Shown in pieces: positions 1-8,753 of a stretch of DNA of 64,000 bases. A program made the position numbers and the translations under genes. Below the pieces are notes generated by a model, which saw nothing but the letters and a program-made list of their open reading frames with translations, was not told where the DNA came from and did not search any database. This DNA is from Hebobacterum sp964559435. Its GTDB lineage: Bacteria; Armatimonadota; Hebobacteria; Hebobacterales; Hebobacteraceae. The number at the start of each line of letters is the position of its first letter. Position 1 is the first letter of the stretch. The stretch spans positions 1-64,000 of the forward strand of contig CAZLHI010000002.1 of the NCBI GenBank assembly GCA_964559435.1, given 5' to 3'.

Positions 1-60
1 CAGTGGTAGAGCAGCGGTTTCGTAAACCGCAGGTCGTCGGTTCGAATCCGACCGCCGGCT
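1..60 (+). tRNA. tRNA-Thr (anticodon CGT), 5' end outside window
   Basis: The 3' portion of a tRNA is visible. The anticodon stem 14-18/26-30 is perfectly paired around the loop 19-25, which places CGT at 21-23, reading the Thr codon ACG. The T arm is 36-40/48-52 around the standard TTCGAAT loop. The 3' acceptor strand is 53-59 with discriminator T at 60. The 5' acceptor strand and most of the D arm lie before base 1. CCA is not encoded (next bases are GCT), so it must be added after transcription. Confidence 0.93.
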
Positions 61-165
61 GCTCTCGTCGATTGAACCGGTCGCCCCGCAGCGCGGGATT
101 AGGGAGGAAGGGCGCTCGATGACCTGGCGCGCCACGACATCGCCTACTAGGAGGACAGGCGCGGT

Positions 166-1365
166 ATGGACAAGGTGAACTTGAGATACAGCAGCGCCCG
201 GGCGGTGGAGATCCCTCTGATTGATCTGCGGCAGCAGCACCGGGCTCTCCAGCACAACATCTATGCCGCGCTGCGGCAGGTCTTCGACAGCACTGCGTTT
301 GTGAACGGTCCCAACGTTCGCGCCTTCGAAGAGGAGATGGCGTGCTTCCTGGAGGTCAAGCATGCCGTCGGCGTGGCCTCTGGCACGGATGCTCTCAATC
401 TCTCTCTGGACGCCCTCGGCATCAAGCCGGGCGACGAAGTGCTGGTGCCGTCTTTCACCTACGCCGCGACGGCAGCCGCGGTGTCGCACTTGGGCGCGAC
501 TCCGGTGTTCGTGGACTCCCTCCCGGGCGGGTTCAATCTCGACCCGGAAGATACAGCTCGTCGCATCACGCCTCGAACGCGCGCGATCATCCCGGTTCAC
601 CTGTACGGCGAGGCCGCGCCGATGGCCGAAATAACCGACCTCGCTCAGGCGCACGACCTCTTTGTCATCGAGGACGTTGCGCAGGCCGCGGGCGGGTCGT
701 GGGAAGGTAACAGGCTTGGCTCGATCGGCCACACAGGGTGCTTCAGCTTCTACCCGACGAAGAACCTCGCGGCCTGCGGCGACGCCGGGATGATAACGAC
801 CAACGACGACGAGGTGGCGGATCGCGTCCGATTGCTGAGGCAGCAGGCCGACGCGTCGGTTCTGGGCGGGCAGAAGTACACGCATCCGGCCGTCGGCTAC
901 AACAGCAGGCTCGACGAGATACAGGCGGCAATCCTGCGGGTGAAGCTGCCCCACCTCGATTCGTGGAACCGGCTTCGACAGGAGCACGCAGAGCGCTACC
1001 GCTCGCGCCTGAGGGACTCCGGAATCGTCCTGCCCGAAGCGAACCGCAATGGTTCCCACGTCTACTGCCTCTACACGATCCGGTGCGAGCGGCGCGACGA
1101 GCTACGGAAGTGGCTGCGAGGCTGCGGCGTGGGCTTCGAGCTCTACTACCCGTTGCCGCTGCACCTTCAGGAGGCATATCGAGGCCTGGGCTATCAGGAA
1201 GGCGACTTGCCCTGGGCCGAGCGGCTGTCGAGAGAATGCCTATCCATACCGCTCTACCCAGAGTTGACTGCCGAGCAAGTGGACCGGGTGGCGGAGGTCA
1301 TACTGGAGTTCATGGGGGGCAAAGCGAAGGTTGAAGCGGAGGAAGCGGTTGGGCACGAGCTTTGA
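166..1365 (+). CDS. DegT/DnrJ/EryC1/StrS-family PLP aminotransferase (sugar aminotransferase)
   Basis: 399 aa, the normal length for the family. These enzymes transfer an amino group from glutamate to a nucleotide-linked keto-sugar in the cytoplasm, giving amino sugars for surface glycans. Family marks are ASGTDALNLSL (72-82), VHLYGEAAPM (144-153), the cofactor-contacting EDVAQA (169-174) and FYPTKN with the likely Schiff-base Lys199. The ATG is preceded by GGAGGA about ten bases upstream. It is the first gene of a forward run with ahcY and a WecG-type glycosyltransferase, which supports a role in making an amino-sugar-containing wall or surface polymer. The exact sugar substrate cannot be read from the sequence. 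Confidence 0.9.
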   Translation: MDKVNLRYSSARAVEIPLIDLRQQHRALQHNIYAALRQVFDSTAFVNGPNVRAFEEEMACFLEVKHAVGVASGTDALNLSLDALGIKPGDEVLVPSFTYAATAAAVSHLGATPVFVDSLPGGFNLDPEDTARRITPRTRAIIPVHLYGEAAPMAEITDLAQAHDLFVIEDVAQAAGGSWEGNRLGSIGHTGCFSFYPTKNLAACGDAGMITTNDDEVADRVRLLRQQADASVLGGQKYTHPAVGYNSRLDEIQAAILRVKLPHLDSWNRLRQEHAERYRSRLRDSGIVLPEANRNGSHVYCLYTIRCERRDELRKWLRGCGVGFELYYPLPLHLQEAYRGLGYQEGDLPWAERLSRECLSIPLYPELTAEQVDRVAEVILEFMGGKAKVEAEEAVGHEL

Positions 1366-2611
1366 CGTGAGGGATGTATCCCTGGCGGAGGCGGGCGGCC
1401 TCAGAGTCGAGTATGCAGCCCAGCACATGCCCGTGCTGCGGGGCATTGGGGACAAGTTCAGCCAGGAGAGACCGCTGGCGGGAATCCGTCTCGGAGCCTG
1501 CCTCCACGTCACCACCGAGACGGCCAACCTCATGCAGACCCTAAAGGCTGGCGGCGCGGAAGTAGCTCTGTGTGCGTCGAATCCCCTCAGCACGCAGGAC
1601 GACGTTGCGGCCTGGCTCGCCGTCGAGCTGGATATACCAGTCTTCGCGATCAGGGGAGAGGACGGCGACACCTACTACCAGCACGTGGAATCGGTGATCG
1701 CCACGAAACCGCGTATTTCGATGGATGATGGGTGCGATTTGGTGTGCACTCTCCACACGCAGCACGCGGATCAGCTCGCAGACATGCTCGGGGGATCAGA
1801 GGAGACGACCACGGGAGTGATCCGCCTGCGGGCGATGGAGAAGCAGGGCGCGCTGGGCTATCCCGTGATCGCGGTTAACGACGCGAACACGAAGCACCTC
1901 TTCGACAATCGCTATGGAACCGGCCAGAGCACGATAGACGGCATCGTCCGCGCCACCAACATCCTGCTTGCCGGGCGGCGCGTAGTCGTCTCTGGCTACG
2001 GATGGTGCGGGCGCGGTGTTGCCATGCGCGCCAAGGGCATGGGCGCCGTTGTGGCAATATGTGAGGTCACTCCGCTGCGCGCCCTTGAGGCCGCGATGGA
2101 CGGCAATCTCGTGATGCCGATTGCGGAGGCCGCGAAGTGGGGCGAGGTGTTCGTCACCCTCACGGGCGATTGCTCTGTTCTGCGCCGAGAGCACTTCGAG
2201 GTCATGAGAGACGGCGCCGTGCTGGCAAACTCTGGTCACTTCGATATAGAGATCGACATCCCGGCGCTGCGCGCAATGTCCCAGTCGGTTCGCCGCGTCC
2301 GCCCGATGGTCGATGAGTTCAGGCTGCAGGACGGCCGGCGAATCTACCTCTTGGGCGAGGGACGGTTGGTGAACCTCGCAGCCGCGGAGGGGCACCCGGC
2401 AAGCGTGATGGACATGAGCTTCGCCAATCAGGCCCTCACTGCGGTCTACTTGGCCGAGAACGGCAAGTCGCTGCAGAACCGGGTCTACACGGTGCCGCGA
2501 GAGATAGACGAAGAAGTGGCGCGCCTGAAGCTTGCGTCCATGGGCCTCAGTATCGACACGCTGACGCCCGAGCAAGAGAAGTACTTGGCCGATTACCAGA
2601 TCGGTACGTAG
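1349..2611 (+). CDS. ahcY: S-adenosylhomocysteine hydrolase (adenosylhomocysteinase)
   Basis: About 420 aa. NAD-dependent, reversible hydrolysis of S-adenosylhomocysteine to adenosine and homocysteine, which relieves product inhibition of methyltransferases. Recognisable blocks are TTETANLMQTL (substrate site), CASNPLSTQDDVAA, the NAD Rossmann motif SGYGWCGRGVA and NSGHFDIEID near the C-terminal part. An upstream in-frame TTG at 1331 is possible, but TTG 1349 has GGAGGA (1338-1343) at good spacing and begins just before the preceding stop, so I prefer it. The gene overlaps the 3' end of the DegT gene, so the two are probably translationally coupled. The methyltransferase remnant two genes downstream is a possible former partner. 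Confidence 0.93.
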   Translation: MGTSFDVRDVSLAEAGGLRVEYAAQHMPVLRGIGDKFSQERPLAGIRLGACLHVTTETANLMQTLKAGGAEVALCASNPLSTQDDVAAWLAVELDIPVFAIRGEDGDTYYQHVESVIATKPRISMDDGCDLVCTLHTQHADQLADMLGGSEETTTGVIRLRAMEKQGALGYPVIAVNDANTKHLFDNRYGTGQSTIDGIVRATNILLAGRRVVVSGYGWCGRGVAMRAKGMGAVVAICEVTPLRALEAAMDGNLVMPIAEAAKWGEVFVTLTGDCSVLRREHFEVMRDGAVLANSGHFDIEIDIPALRAMSQSVRRVRPMVDEFRLQDGRRIYLLGEGRLVNLAAAEGHPASVMDMSFANQALTAVYLAENGKSLQNRVYTVPREIDEEVARLKLASMGLSIDTLTPEQEKYLADYQIGT

Positions 2612-2636
2612 CCGCGCGGTTCACGGGGGCTAGCCT

Positions 2637-4415
2637 ATGGAGGCGATGGCCAGGCCCTATATTGCCGTCGTCCTCGCGTTTCTAATCTCCTTCTCAGTCC
2701 CCTATTGGGGCGGCTCTCGGCTGCGCCGTCTAGCGCAAGAGGAACCGCGCCCCGGCGTACGGCCGCGTCGCCAATGGGCCATCTCCGGGGTAGGCGTCAC
2801 GCTCTCGTTCGCGCTTCCCATTCTCATCCTCTCAGGCGCCTCGCCGGAGGCGAGAGCCGTAGTCGCACTCGCGCTCATGGGGGGCGCGGCCGGCATGCTG
2901 AATGACATCTTCGCGCTGGCCAAGATCGTGCTTCTCCTGATGGCCTTTGCCATCGCTGCTGCGGGCGTGGCACTTGGTGTCGTCGCGTCTGAGGTGAAAC
3001 CTCCCTTCACGACACAGATGGTCCAGCTCGGGGACTGGGCGCTGCCTGCAAGCATGCTCTGGCTGCTTGCGGTCGCCTACGCGGTTGTGCTCCTCCGGCG
3101 GTTGCCCCGGCTGACAGCAGGCGTCATCGTCGTGGTTTCTGCGACCTTCGCGATCGCAGCGCTGTCAGTTGGTCCCTCGCGGTCGGCGCCCGCCGCAGGC
3201 GGGCTCGGGCTCGTCATGGCGGCTGTCGCGCTTGGCGCGCTGCGCCGCGACTACCCCGCACTAGGCAGCTCCGCTCACTGGGCAATGGGATTCGCCCTGG
3301 CGGGCATCACCATCATCGGCATGCTTAAGAACACGGCCTTCCTCGTGCTGGGCGTGCCGCTGCTCGCCCTTGGCGTGCCCGTGGGAGAGGCGACCTACGC
3401 CGTGATCTATCGTGTCGGCAGGGGCAGGCAGAGGTTGGCCCTCGGACAGCGCTGGGAGCTGCTCCACGAAACGCTCGTCAGGAGGGGGCTGAGCCCGCGG
3501 CGGACCGTCGTGCTCTTCCATATGGCCACCCTTTACCTGTGCCTGCTGGCCCTCGCCCTCGTGGTGATAGTAGAGGTAACCTTCGTGGCGAAACTGGCCA
3601 TCCTCGTCGTTTCGCTCGCACTTGGCTTCGCTGCGTCCTTCATGCTGGCGCGGATCTGGTCGGAACCGCCGGAGACGGGTGAGGAGCGGGTGGACATGTT
3701 CGGCGTTCCGCTCGCCAGGATAGATATGGAGGAGGCCCTAGCCCGGGTAGACCAGTTCGTGCGGGAGCGGTCGCCTCACATCGTCATCACCTCCGATACG
3801 CCGAGCATAGTGCGCGCGCAGGATGACGCCGAGTACCAGGAGATCGTCCGCCGCGCGGACATGGTGACCGCGGATGGCCGCGGTGTGGTCTGGATGGCCC
3901 GTGTGCTTGGGCTGCCCGTGAGGGACCGCGTCCCCGGGGTCGATCTGGTTGAGAAGATCTGCGAGCGCGCAGAGGACAAGAACTACTCGGTCTTCCTCCT
4001 CGGTGCACTCCCAGGCGTGGCCGAAGAGGCGGCCGCCGCGCTCCGGGCGCATTGCCCTGGGCTCACTGTCGTGGGGACGCACCACGGGTACTTCACACCG
4101 GACGAAGAGCCGCAGATCGTGCGGAGAATCGCCGAGGCACGGCCAGACATTCTGTTTGTGGCCCTGGGTGCGCCGCGGCAGGAGAAGTGGATCCGCCGAC
4201 ACATGGCGGAGCTCCAGGTGCCAGTTGCTATCGGCGTGGGCGGCGCCCTGGACGTCTTGGCGGGACGCGTTCCTCGCGCGCCCGGATGGATGCAGCGTAC
4301 CGGTCTGGAGTGGTTGTACCGGGTGCTGAGACAGCCGGCTCGGCTCCCACGGCTGTGGTCGCTGCCGCGGTTGATCTGGATGACCTTGTGGGAGGCCTTG
4401 CGACGAAGGTCGTGA
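2637..4415 (+). CDS. WecA/MraY-like membrane pseudoenzyme fused to a WecG/TagA/CpsF (GT26) glycosyltransferase
   Basis: 592 aa. Residues 1 to about 340 are a string of hydrophobic helices that align by order with the polyprenyl-phosphate sugar-1-P transferases (WecA/MraY). The catalytic signatures are altered: the usual DD is ND (GMLNDI), the NxxNxxDGxDG loop is AYAVVLLRRLPRL, GDSGS is GSSAH and the late HH motif is lost. The C-terminal part (about 350-575) is a complete-looking GT26 domain: TSDTPSIVRA, ADGRGVVW, RVPGVDL, ALGAPRQEKW and GVGGALDVLAG. GT26 enzymes add the second sugar (ManNAc type) to an undecaprenyl-PP-linked sugar at the inner membrane face. I infer that the N-terminal part now serves as anchor or lipid-docking module. 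Its neighbours suggest wall-polymer synthesis. Confidence 0.85.
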   Translation: MEAMARPYIAVVLAFLISFSVPYWGGSRLRRLAQEEPRPGVRPRRQWAISGVGVTLSFALPILILSGASPEARAVVALALMGGAAGMLNDIFALAKIVLLLMAFAIAAAGVALGVVASEVKPPFTTQMVQLGDWALPASMLWLLAVAYAVVLLRRLPRLTAGVIVVVSATFAIAALSVGPSRSAPAAGGLGLVMAAVALGALRRDYPALGSSAHWAMGFALAGITIIGMLKNTAFLVLGVPLLALGVPVGEATYAVIYRVGRGRQRLALGQRWELLHETLVRRGLSPRRTVVLFHMATLYLCLLALALVVIVEVTFVAKLAILVVSLALGFAASFMLARIWSEPPETGEERVDMFGVPLARIDMEEALARVDQFVRERSPHIVITSDTPSIVRAQDDAEYQEIVRRADMVTADGRGVVWMARVLGLPVRDRVPGVDLVEKICERAEDKNYSVFLLGALPGVAEEAAAALRAHCPGLTVVGTHHGYFTPDEEPQIVRRIAEARPDILFVALGAPRQEKWIRRHMAELQVPVAIGVGGALDVLAGRVPRAPGWMQRTGLEWLYRVLRQPARLPRLWSLPRLIWMTLWEALRRRS

Positions 4416-4459
4416 CAGTCGTCTCTGACCCGGCTCGTCTACCTTTGTGAGCTACGGCC

Positions 4460-4735
4460 GTGGACCTGAAGCGCTTGCGGCACAACTGGGATCGGCTTGC
4501 CAGGAGGGACCCGTTCTGGGCCGTACTCACCTGGCCCGGGAAGGACGGGGGCAGGTGGCAGGCCGACGAGTTCTTTGCGACGGGTGTATCCGAGATCGAC
4601 GACCTAATGCGCTACATAGACTCGCTCGGCCGTCGCATCGCAAGAAAGCGGCCGCTGGACCTCGGGTGCGGCGTCGGGTGGACGAGCTTCCGCCACTGCG
4701 TTCGGAAGAGGAGAGGAACGTGGCGGCTATCTTGA
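4460..4735 (+). pseudogene. Truncated SAM-dependent methyltransferase remnant
   Basis: 91 codons from GTG 4460. The N-terminus resembles class I methyltransferases: an RLARRDPFWAVL stretch, a WQADEFFATG stretch and the SAM-binding glycine motif LDLGCGVG near residue 72. Right after motif I the reading frame becomes unrelated (FRHCVRKRRGTW) and stops. Methyltransferases of this type normally run on for another 150 or more residues. No downstream frame clearly restores the domain before the convergent sulfatase-like gene begins. I therefore read it as a deletion or frameshift remnant. A very short functional peptide cannot be excluded but is unlikely. Confidence 0.65.
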
Positions 4736-4878
4736 CAGGAAGCGCTGAACACCTTGGCATGTCCTCGCCAACGAGAGATCCGCGTGATTGCTGGGGGAAT
4801 GGGACCTCCCAGGGGCCGGGCATCCAGGCGGGCACGACACAGCTAACCGATACGATTCCGATTCGACTGTCAGGGCGC

Positions 4879-6867
4879 CTATCGGCCGCGGTCGGCACCG
4901 CGGATGGGCGCGCCGAGGTAGCCCAGCGCGCGAAGCTGCTCCTTCAGGCTCTCGGGAATCTCTGGGGCTGGCTGAGGGCCCTGGTGGAGCCTGTCCCGCC
5001 ACTGCTTCTGATCCAGCAGCCATTGCGCTATTAGTTGCTCTCCGTAGGCTGCCCGTACGGGCCACTCGTCGGCCAGGTCGACTTCCTCCCGAGGATCGGA
5101 TAGTGTGTTCCAGAGTCCTGTCGACCGTCGTGTCGCTATCGCGCCGGCCACGACCGACACGTCGATGACTCGCTTGAAGCCATCTTCGTCGATCACGCCC
5201 ACCAAGTCCACCGCGTTGTCGTCCAGTCGCGCTACCTCGCAGTAGATCCGCCGGCTGGTCTCAGAGTCGGGCAGCATCGCCGCGTGTCGCAGATCCCGGC
5301 CGGGCAGCGCGTACGGCAGCTCAGGCTTCAGCCCCGCTTCGGCCAGCAGTGTCGGCAGCAGATCCGTCAGGCTCACGGGCTGCTGAACTCGAACGCCCGC
5401 GAGGTCGCCATGCGGGAACCTTATCGTGAGGACTACACGCATAGTCTCTTGGTTCAAGTCGAACCCGTGTGCGCGGGTGTCGTGTTCCGTGAAGGCCTCG
5501 CCGTGGTCGGACACCAGCACGATCACTGAGTTGTCATAGCGACCGAGTTCCCTCAACATCTCTATGAATTCCGAGAAGGCCTGGTCGGCCTCGAAGATCT
5601 GGGCATCGTAGAGATCGATGAGGTGCTGCACGTCGTCGTCAGAGAGGTCGGGGTACAGATAGGGCAGCGCGTTGAGGGCAGGCGTTGACCCGTCGCAGCG
5701 TCCTTCGAATCCCCTGTCAAACAGCCGGAAAGTCTCTTCGCGCGGCACATACGGGCCGTGCGGCTCCATGATGTGCAGGAACATGAAAACCGGCTGCGAT
5801 GGGTCTTGTGTCCTCAGCCGTCTCGCTGCCATCTTGTTAACCCATTGGCCCGAGGCGAGGTGCAAGGAGATGAACTCGTCGTAGCCGTGGTCGAACCCGA
5901 AGTCCGCGCTAACGCTCATATTTGCGGATATGCATCGGGTGACGTAGCCTGCATCATGCAGTATCTCCGGGAGGAGGACCGGCCACTCCGCCAGGGGATC
6001 GCACGTGTGCATTGCGCCGTGGACTGTGGCGGAGAGGCCGCTCAGCATCGTCGCCACTGACGGTCTCGTCCATGTTGCCGGGGCCTGCGCATTGTGGTAT
6101 AGGGCTGCCTCATCTGCGAAACTGTCCATAGAGGGCGATGTCGGGCGCTCGTATCCGTAACACCCTACATGGTCGGCGCGGAGTGCGTCTATGAGGTAGA
6201 TGAAGACATCCGGGGGCCGACCCCTGTCTTCGCCGCGCCGATGCAAGGGCCACCTCGGAGCGTTCAGACTGCGCGGCTCAACTGGCTCGAGGCGTCCGGG
6301 TAGCTCGAGAAGGAAAACGGGCTTCAGCGTCACCTGAACACGGTCGCCGAGCTGGGCCTTGAGGACGTGCCAGAGCGTCCCGGTCGACGCCACGGCGAAC
6401 CTCGTGTCCCCGTCTCCCCCTGCATGTGAGGCGTGGGGTCCCGCCGGCGATGTGTGGAGCCCGATTTCGCTACCTCGCTGCCAGCTGGCGAATTCGAGCG
6501 GCTTTGGACCTGATTCGGTCAGCACCTGCGCCCTGCAACCGACGAACCCGGTCGAGCCGTCTGTTGTCAGCCGCTTGCGCACAGAGCCACTCACCTCGAG
6601 GCGCACCAAGCGCCCCTCCCACGGACTGAGGTCGCACTCGAGGCGGTATTGGGGCGGATCTCGCGCGTCGTCTGCAGAGAAGAGGACGCGGATCTCACGG
6701 GCGAACACGATCCCGTTCTCGTCAGTTGACAGCGAAACCGTCGCCACCATGGCTGAATCGGCCCACGGCTTCTGCCACCAGGCGACAGCGAGGGCGGTCC
6801 CGATGACGGCCGCTATGCGGACGAGATACCTTCGGGCTGTGCTCCCAGACCTCGATTCAGGCTTCAT
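4879..6867 (-). CDS. Membrane-anchored sulfatase/alkaline-phosphatase-superfamily enzyme with Thr at the nucleophile position
   Basis: About 662 aa from ATG 6867; a GTG at 6945 would add 26 arginine-rich residues and I consider it less likely. One transmembrane segment (about 13-29) follows a basic N-terminus, then about 200 residues without recognisable family, then the catalytic fold from about 222. It has LIDALRADHVGCYGY with metal ligand Asp227, the core motif TWTRPSVATMLSG and SDHGEAF further on. Where formylglycine sulfatases have C/S-x-P-x-R, this protein has T-R-P-S-V (Thr267 and no Arg). A Thr nucleophile is known from LTA synthase-like phosphotransferases, so this may be a phosphotransferase or phosphodiesterase rather than a sulfatase. 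The domain faces outside the membrane. It converges on the methyltransferase remnant. Confidence 0.8.
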   Translation of the reverse strand: MKPESRSGSTARRYLVRIAAVIGTALAVAWWQKPWADSAMVATVSLSTDENGIVFAREIRVLFSADDARDPPQYRLECDLSPWEGRLVRLEVSGSVRKRLTTDGSTGFVGCRAQVLTESGPKPLEFASWQRGSEIGLHTSPAGPHASHAGGDGDTRFAVASTGTLWHVLKAQLGDRVQVTLKPVFLLELPGRLEPVEPRSLNAPRWPLHRRGEDRGRPPDVFIYLIDALRADHVGCYGYERPTSPSMDSFADEAALYHNAQAPATWTRPSVATMLSGLSATVHGAMHTCDPLAEWPVLLPEILHDAGYVTRCISANMSVSADFGFDHGYDEFISLHLASGQWVNKMAARRLRTQDPSQPVFMFLHIMEPHGPYVPREETFRLFDRGFEGRCDGSTPALNALPYLYPDLSDDDVQHLIDLYDAQIFEADQAFSEFIEMLRELGRYDNSVIVLVSDHGEAFTEHDTRAHGFDLNQETMRVVLTIRFPHGDLAGVRVQQPVSLTDLLPTLLAEAGLKPELPYALPGRDLRHAAMLPDSETSRRIYCEVARLDDNAVDLVGVIDEDGFKRVIDVSVVAGAIATRRSTGLWNTLSDPREEVDLADEWPVRAAYGEQLIAQWLLDQKQWRDRLHQGPQPAPEIPESLKEQLRALGYLGAPIRGADRGR

Positions 6868-7310
6868 GGTTTCGATCCCGCGCCCGCGGGGCTCAGCCCG
6901 ACGGGTGCGGCCCCTTTCGCCGCGTGAGAGGGGGCGGCCTGCCACGCGTAACGCCCCCTGGTTAGTCGCTTCGACCTCGGGCTACCCGGAGATGGATGAT
7001 CCCCGTTGGATCCTGGCCACGCGATCTGACGGCCGGATCAACCACTCGCGAACCCAGGAAGCGAAATCGCAGGAAGCGGGCCTCCGTGTCGGTAGGCGGA
7101 GAAGCTACGATATGAGCATTAGACCGACATGCACCGCGTGCCACGCGAAGAGGTGCCGCGCGGCCGGAGGAGAACGAGGCCGCAGTTATCGACGTTATGG
7201 GTGACAGAGCAGTCGGGGCGGCCGGACGGCTCAGGGGAGGCCGGATTTCCCGGACTTCCCGCATGGCCTGTTGGCACAGGCCCAGCTTACGAGCCAAGCG
7301 AACAGTTCTC
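6868..7310. other. Intergenic region, no convincing gene
   Basis: Between the sulfatase-like and ATP-grasp genes. Open frames here lack family likeness and have poor starts. A 7-bp perfect hairpin (7265-7271 / 7276-7282, 4-base loop) lies about 30 bases past the ATP-grasp stop. It could end that transcript but has no T tract on the minus strand. Confidence 0.5.
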
Positions 7311-8366
7311 TCAGCTCAGCTTCTCAATCTCGGACCGAACGACATAGTGCTCCGCGGTATAACGCAAGCAAACCGTATCTGTGCCATACGTGAGCATCCG
7401 GGCGACGCGCTCCGGTGGCTCCTTCAGGACGAATAGCCGCAGCGCGGCCTCGCACTCATTCCAGCCAAGCTCCGCTCTTACTGCGGTTATGCCCGTGAAC
7501 CGCGGGTTCACCTCGTACAGCATCAGGCCCGAATCCGTCAGGCGGCCCTGGATGTTGCACGGTCCCACTTGCCCCATGCCCACGAAGGCCTCGAAGACGC
7601 TCCGCGCGAAGGCCAGTATATGCGTATCCAACGTGGGGCAGATGCGGATCGGGACACCGTCTCGCAGCTCGTTGACACTTGCGAAAATGCCGATGATCTC
7701 ACCGGCCGGACCTATGGCCGCCTGAATAGACACCTCGTCTTCCTGGCGCAGCCTTCCTGCCTTCAGAACGTCGGCCGGCATCGGCTTTGCCAGTCCCCAG
7801 GACTTGGGCACGAGGTACTCCTGCACTATGTCCTCACCGTTCAGCTGCGCCGCGCCGAACTCCTCCGGCGCATGGAAGACCTTCGCGCCGACCGATCCGG
7901 AGCCGCCTCTCGGCTTGACGATGACGGGAAAGGACGCGCGCGACAGAGACTTCACGAAGTGTGCGACGGAGGTGCTCCAGACAAAGGGAATGCCAACATC
8001 GGTCAGAGCCGAGTAGCTGAGCAGCTTATCCCGCGACATGCGGATGAAGTCCGGGCCGCTGATGATTGGGCAGCATCCTAGCGCAAGAAGCCTCTCACGC
8101 AAAGCGGCCACCGTCTGCAGCTCGGTGTCGGTCCCGGGAATGAGCACGTCGATCTCGCGCTCTTCCACAAGGCGCTCGAGCGCGGCAGCATAAGCATCCC
8201 CTTCGGACACGGCGGGCACCACGGCCTGGTCATCGCACTGGTAGAGACCAACGGACCACGGGTCCGCGTCGAGTCCCGTGATCTCCACCGGCAGCTCCGA
8301 CTGGCGGAGGGCGCGGATGACGGCCTGCCCAACCCCGCCTCCGACTCCGGTAACCGCCACATTCAT
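7311..8366 (-). CDS. ATP-grasp enzyme, carbamoyl-phosphate-synthase-large-subunit-like
   Basis: About 351 aa. The N-terminus is a Rossmann-like half (VAVTGVGGGVGQAVIRAL) followed by an IPGTDTEL segment. The ATP-grasp domain contains VIVKPRGGSGSVG (nucleotide-binding loop), a VQEYL lid strand and the metal-binding end YEVNPRFTG. Family members ligate a carboxylate to an amine or thiol through an acyl-phosphate, and many modify amino acids or peptides. The substrate cannot be inferred. ATG 8366 is chosen over ATG 8372 because AAGGAG sits 8 bases before it. It is read in the same direction as the sulfatase-like and lipid-kinase genes but with long gaps, so a shared transcript is not obvious. Confidence 0.85.
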   Translation of the reverse strand: MNVAVTGVGGGVGQAVIRALRQSELPVEITGLDADPWSVGLYQCDDQAVVPAVSEGDAYAAALERLVEEREIDVLIPGTDTELQTVAALRERLLALGCCPIISGPDFIRMSRDKLLSYSALTDVGIPFVWSTSVAHFVKSLSRASFPVIVKPRGGSGSVGAKVFHAPEEFGAAQLNGEDIVQEYLVPKSWGLAKPMPADVLKAGRLRQEDEVSIQAAIGPAGEIIGIFASVNELRDGVPIRICPTLDTHILAFARSVFEAFVGMGQVGPCNIQGRLTDSGLMLYEVNPRFTGITAVRAELGWNECEAALRLFVLKEPPERVARMLTYGTDTVCLRYTAEHYVVRSEIEKLS

Positions 8367-8753
8367 GCCCATTGCTCCTTGGGCCGTACAGCCGCCCAGC
8401 GCACTCTTGCAGCGGTGTCAGCACGTCCGCTGTACTTCTATCTCGGGATTCCCGTGTTGCCGTCCGCGTCCTTGTTTGGTTAGCGTCACATCGGGCAGGA
8501 ATGTATGAAGTTGCCACAAGTCCTCCCCGAAGAAGGCAGAAAAAGCCCTGGAGAGGAGCTATTGCCTGTCAGGACTCCGGGCGGGCCCGGGGGAGGTCGC
8601 CCGGCCGGCGTCGGTGGGAGGAAGGTCCCTGACAGGTGTCCGGGTCACTCCCCTGCATCCCCGCGAGGCAGCCGCACGCGTGGGCGGGATTCGACCATCG
8701 AGCGCCCTCAGGAGCGTGCCTGGGCCAGCGGACCAGTGTCAATGAAGAGGCTA
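8367..8753. other. Intergenic region with a 9-bp inverted repeat
   Basis: No gene is supported here. A perfect 9-bp inverted repeat, CCTGTCAGG at 8565-8573 and CCTGACAGG at 8628-8636, encloses a GC-rich stretch. It lies between the lipid-kinase gene, whose minus-strand stop is at 8754, and the ATP-grasp start. It may be an operator or part of a structured leader for the ATP-grasp gene. Confidence 0.4.

Noticed and set aside
6962..7297. 111-codon open frame on the minus strand in a gene-free stretch
   Set aside because: No family likeness, low-complexity Ala/Arg/Ser composition and no convincing ribosome site.
8610..8640. GGGAGGAAGGTCC resembling the conserved start of an RNase P RNA
   Set aside because: The match is short and imperfect and none of the other conserved RNase P blocks is found nearby.
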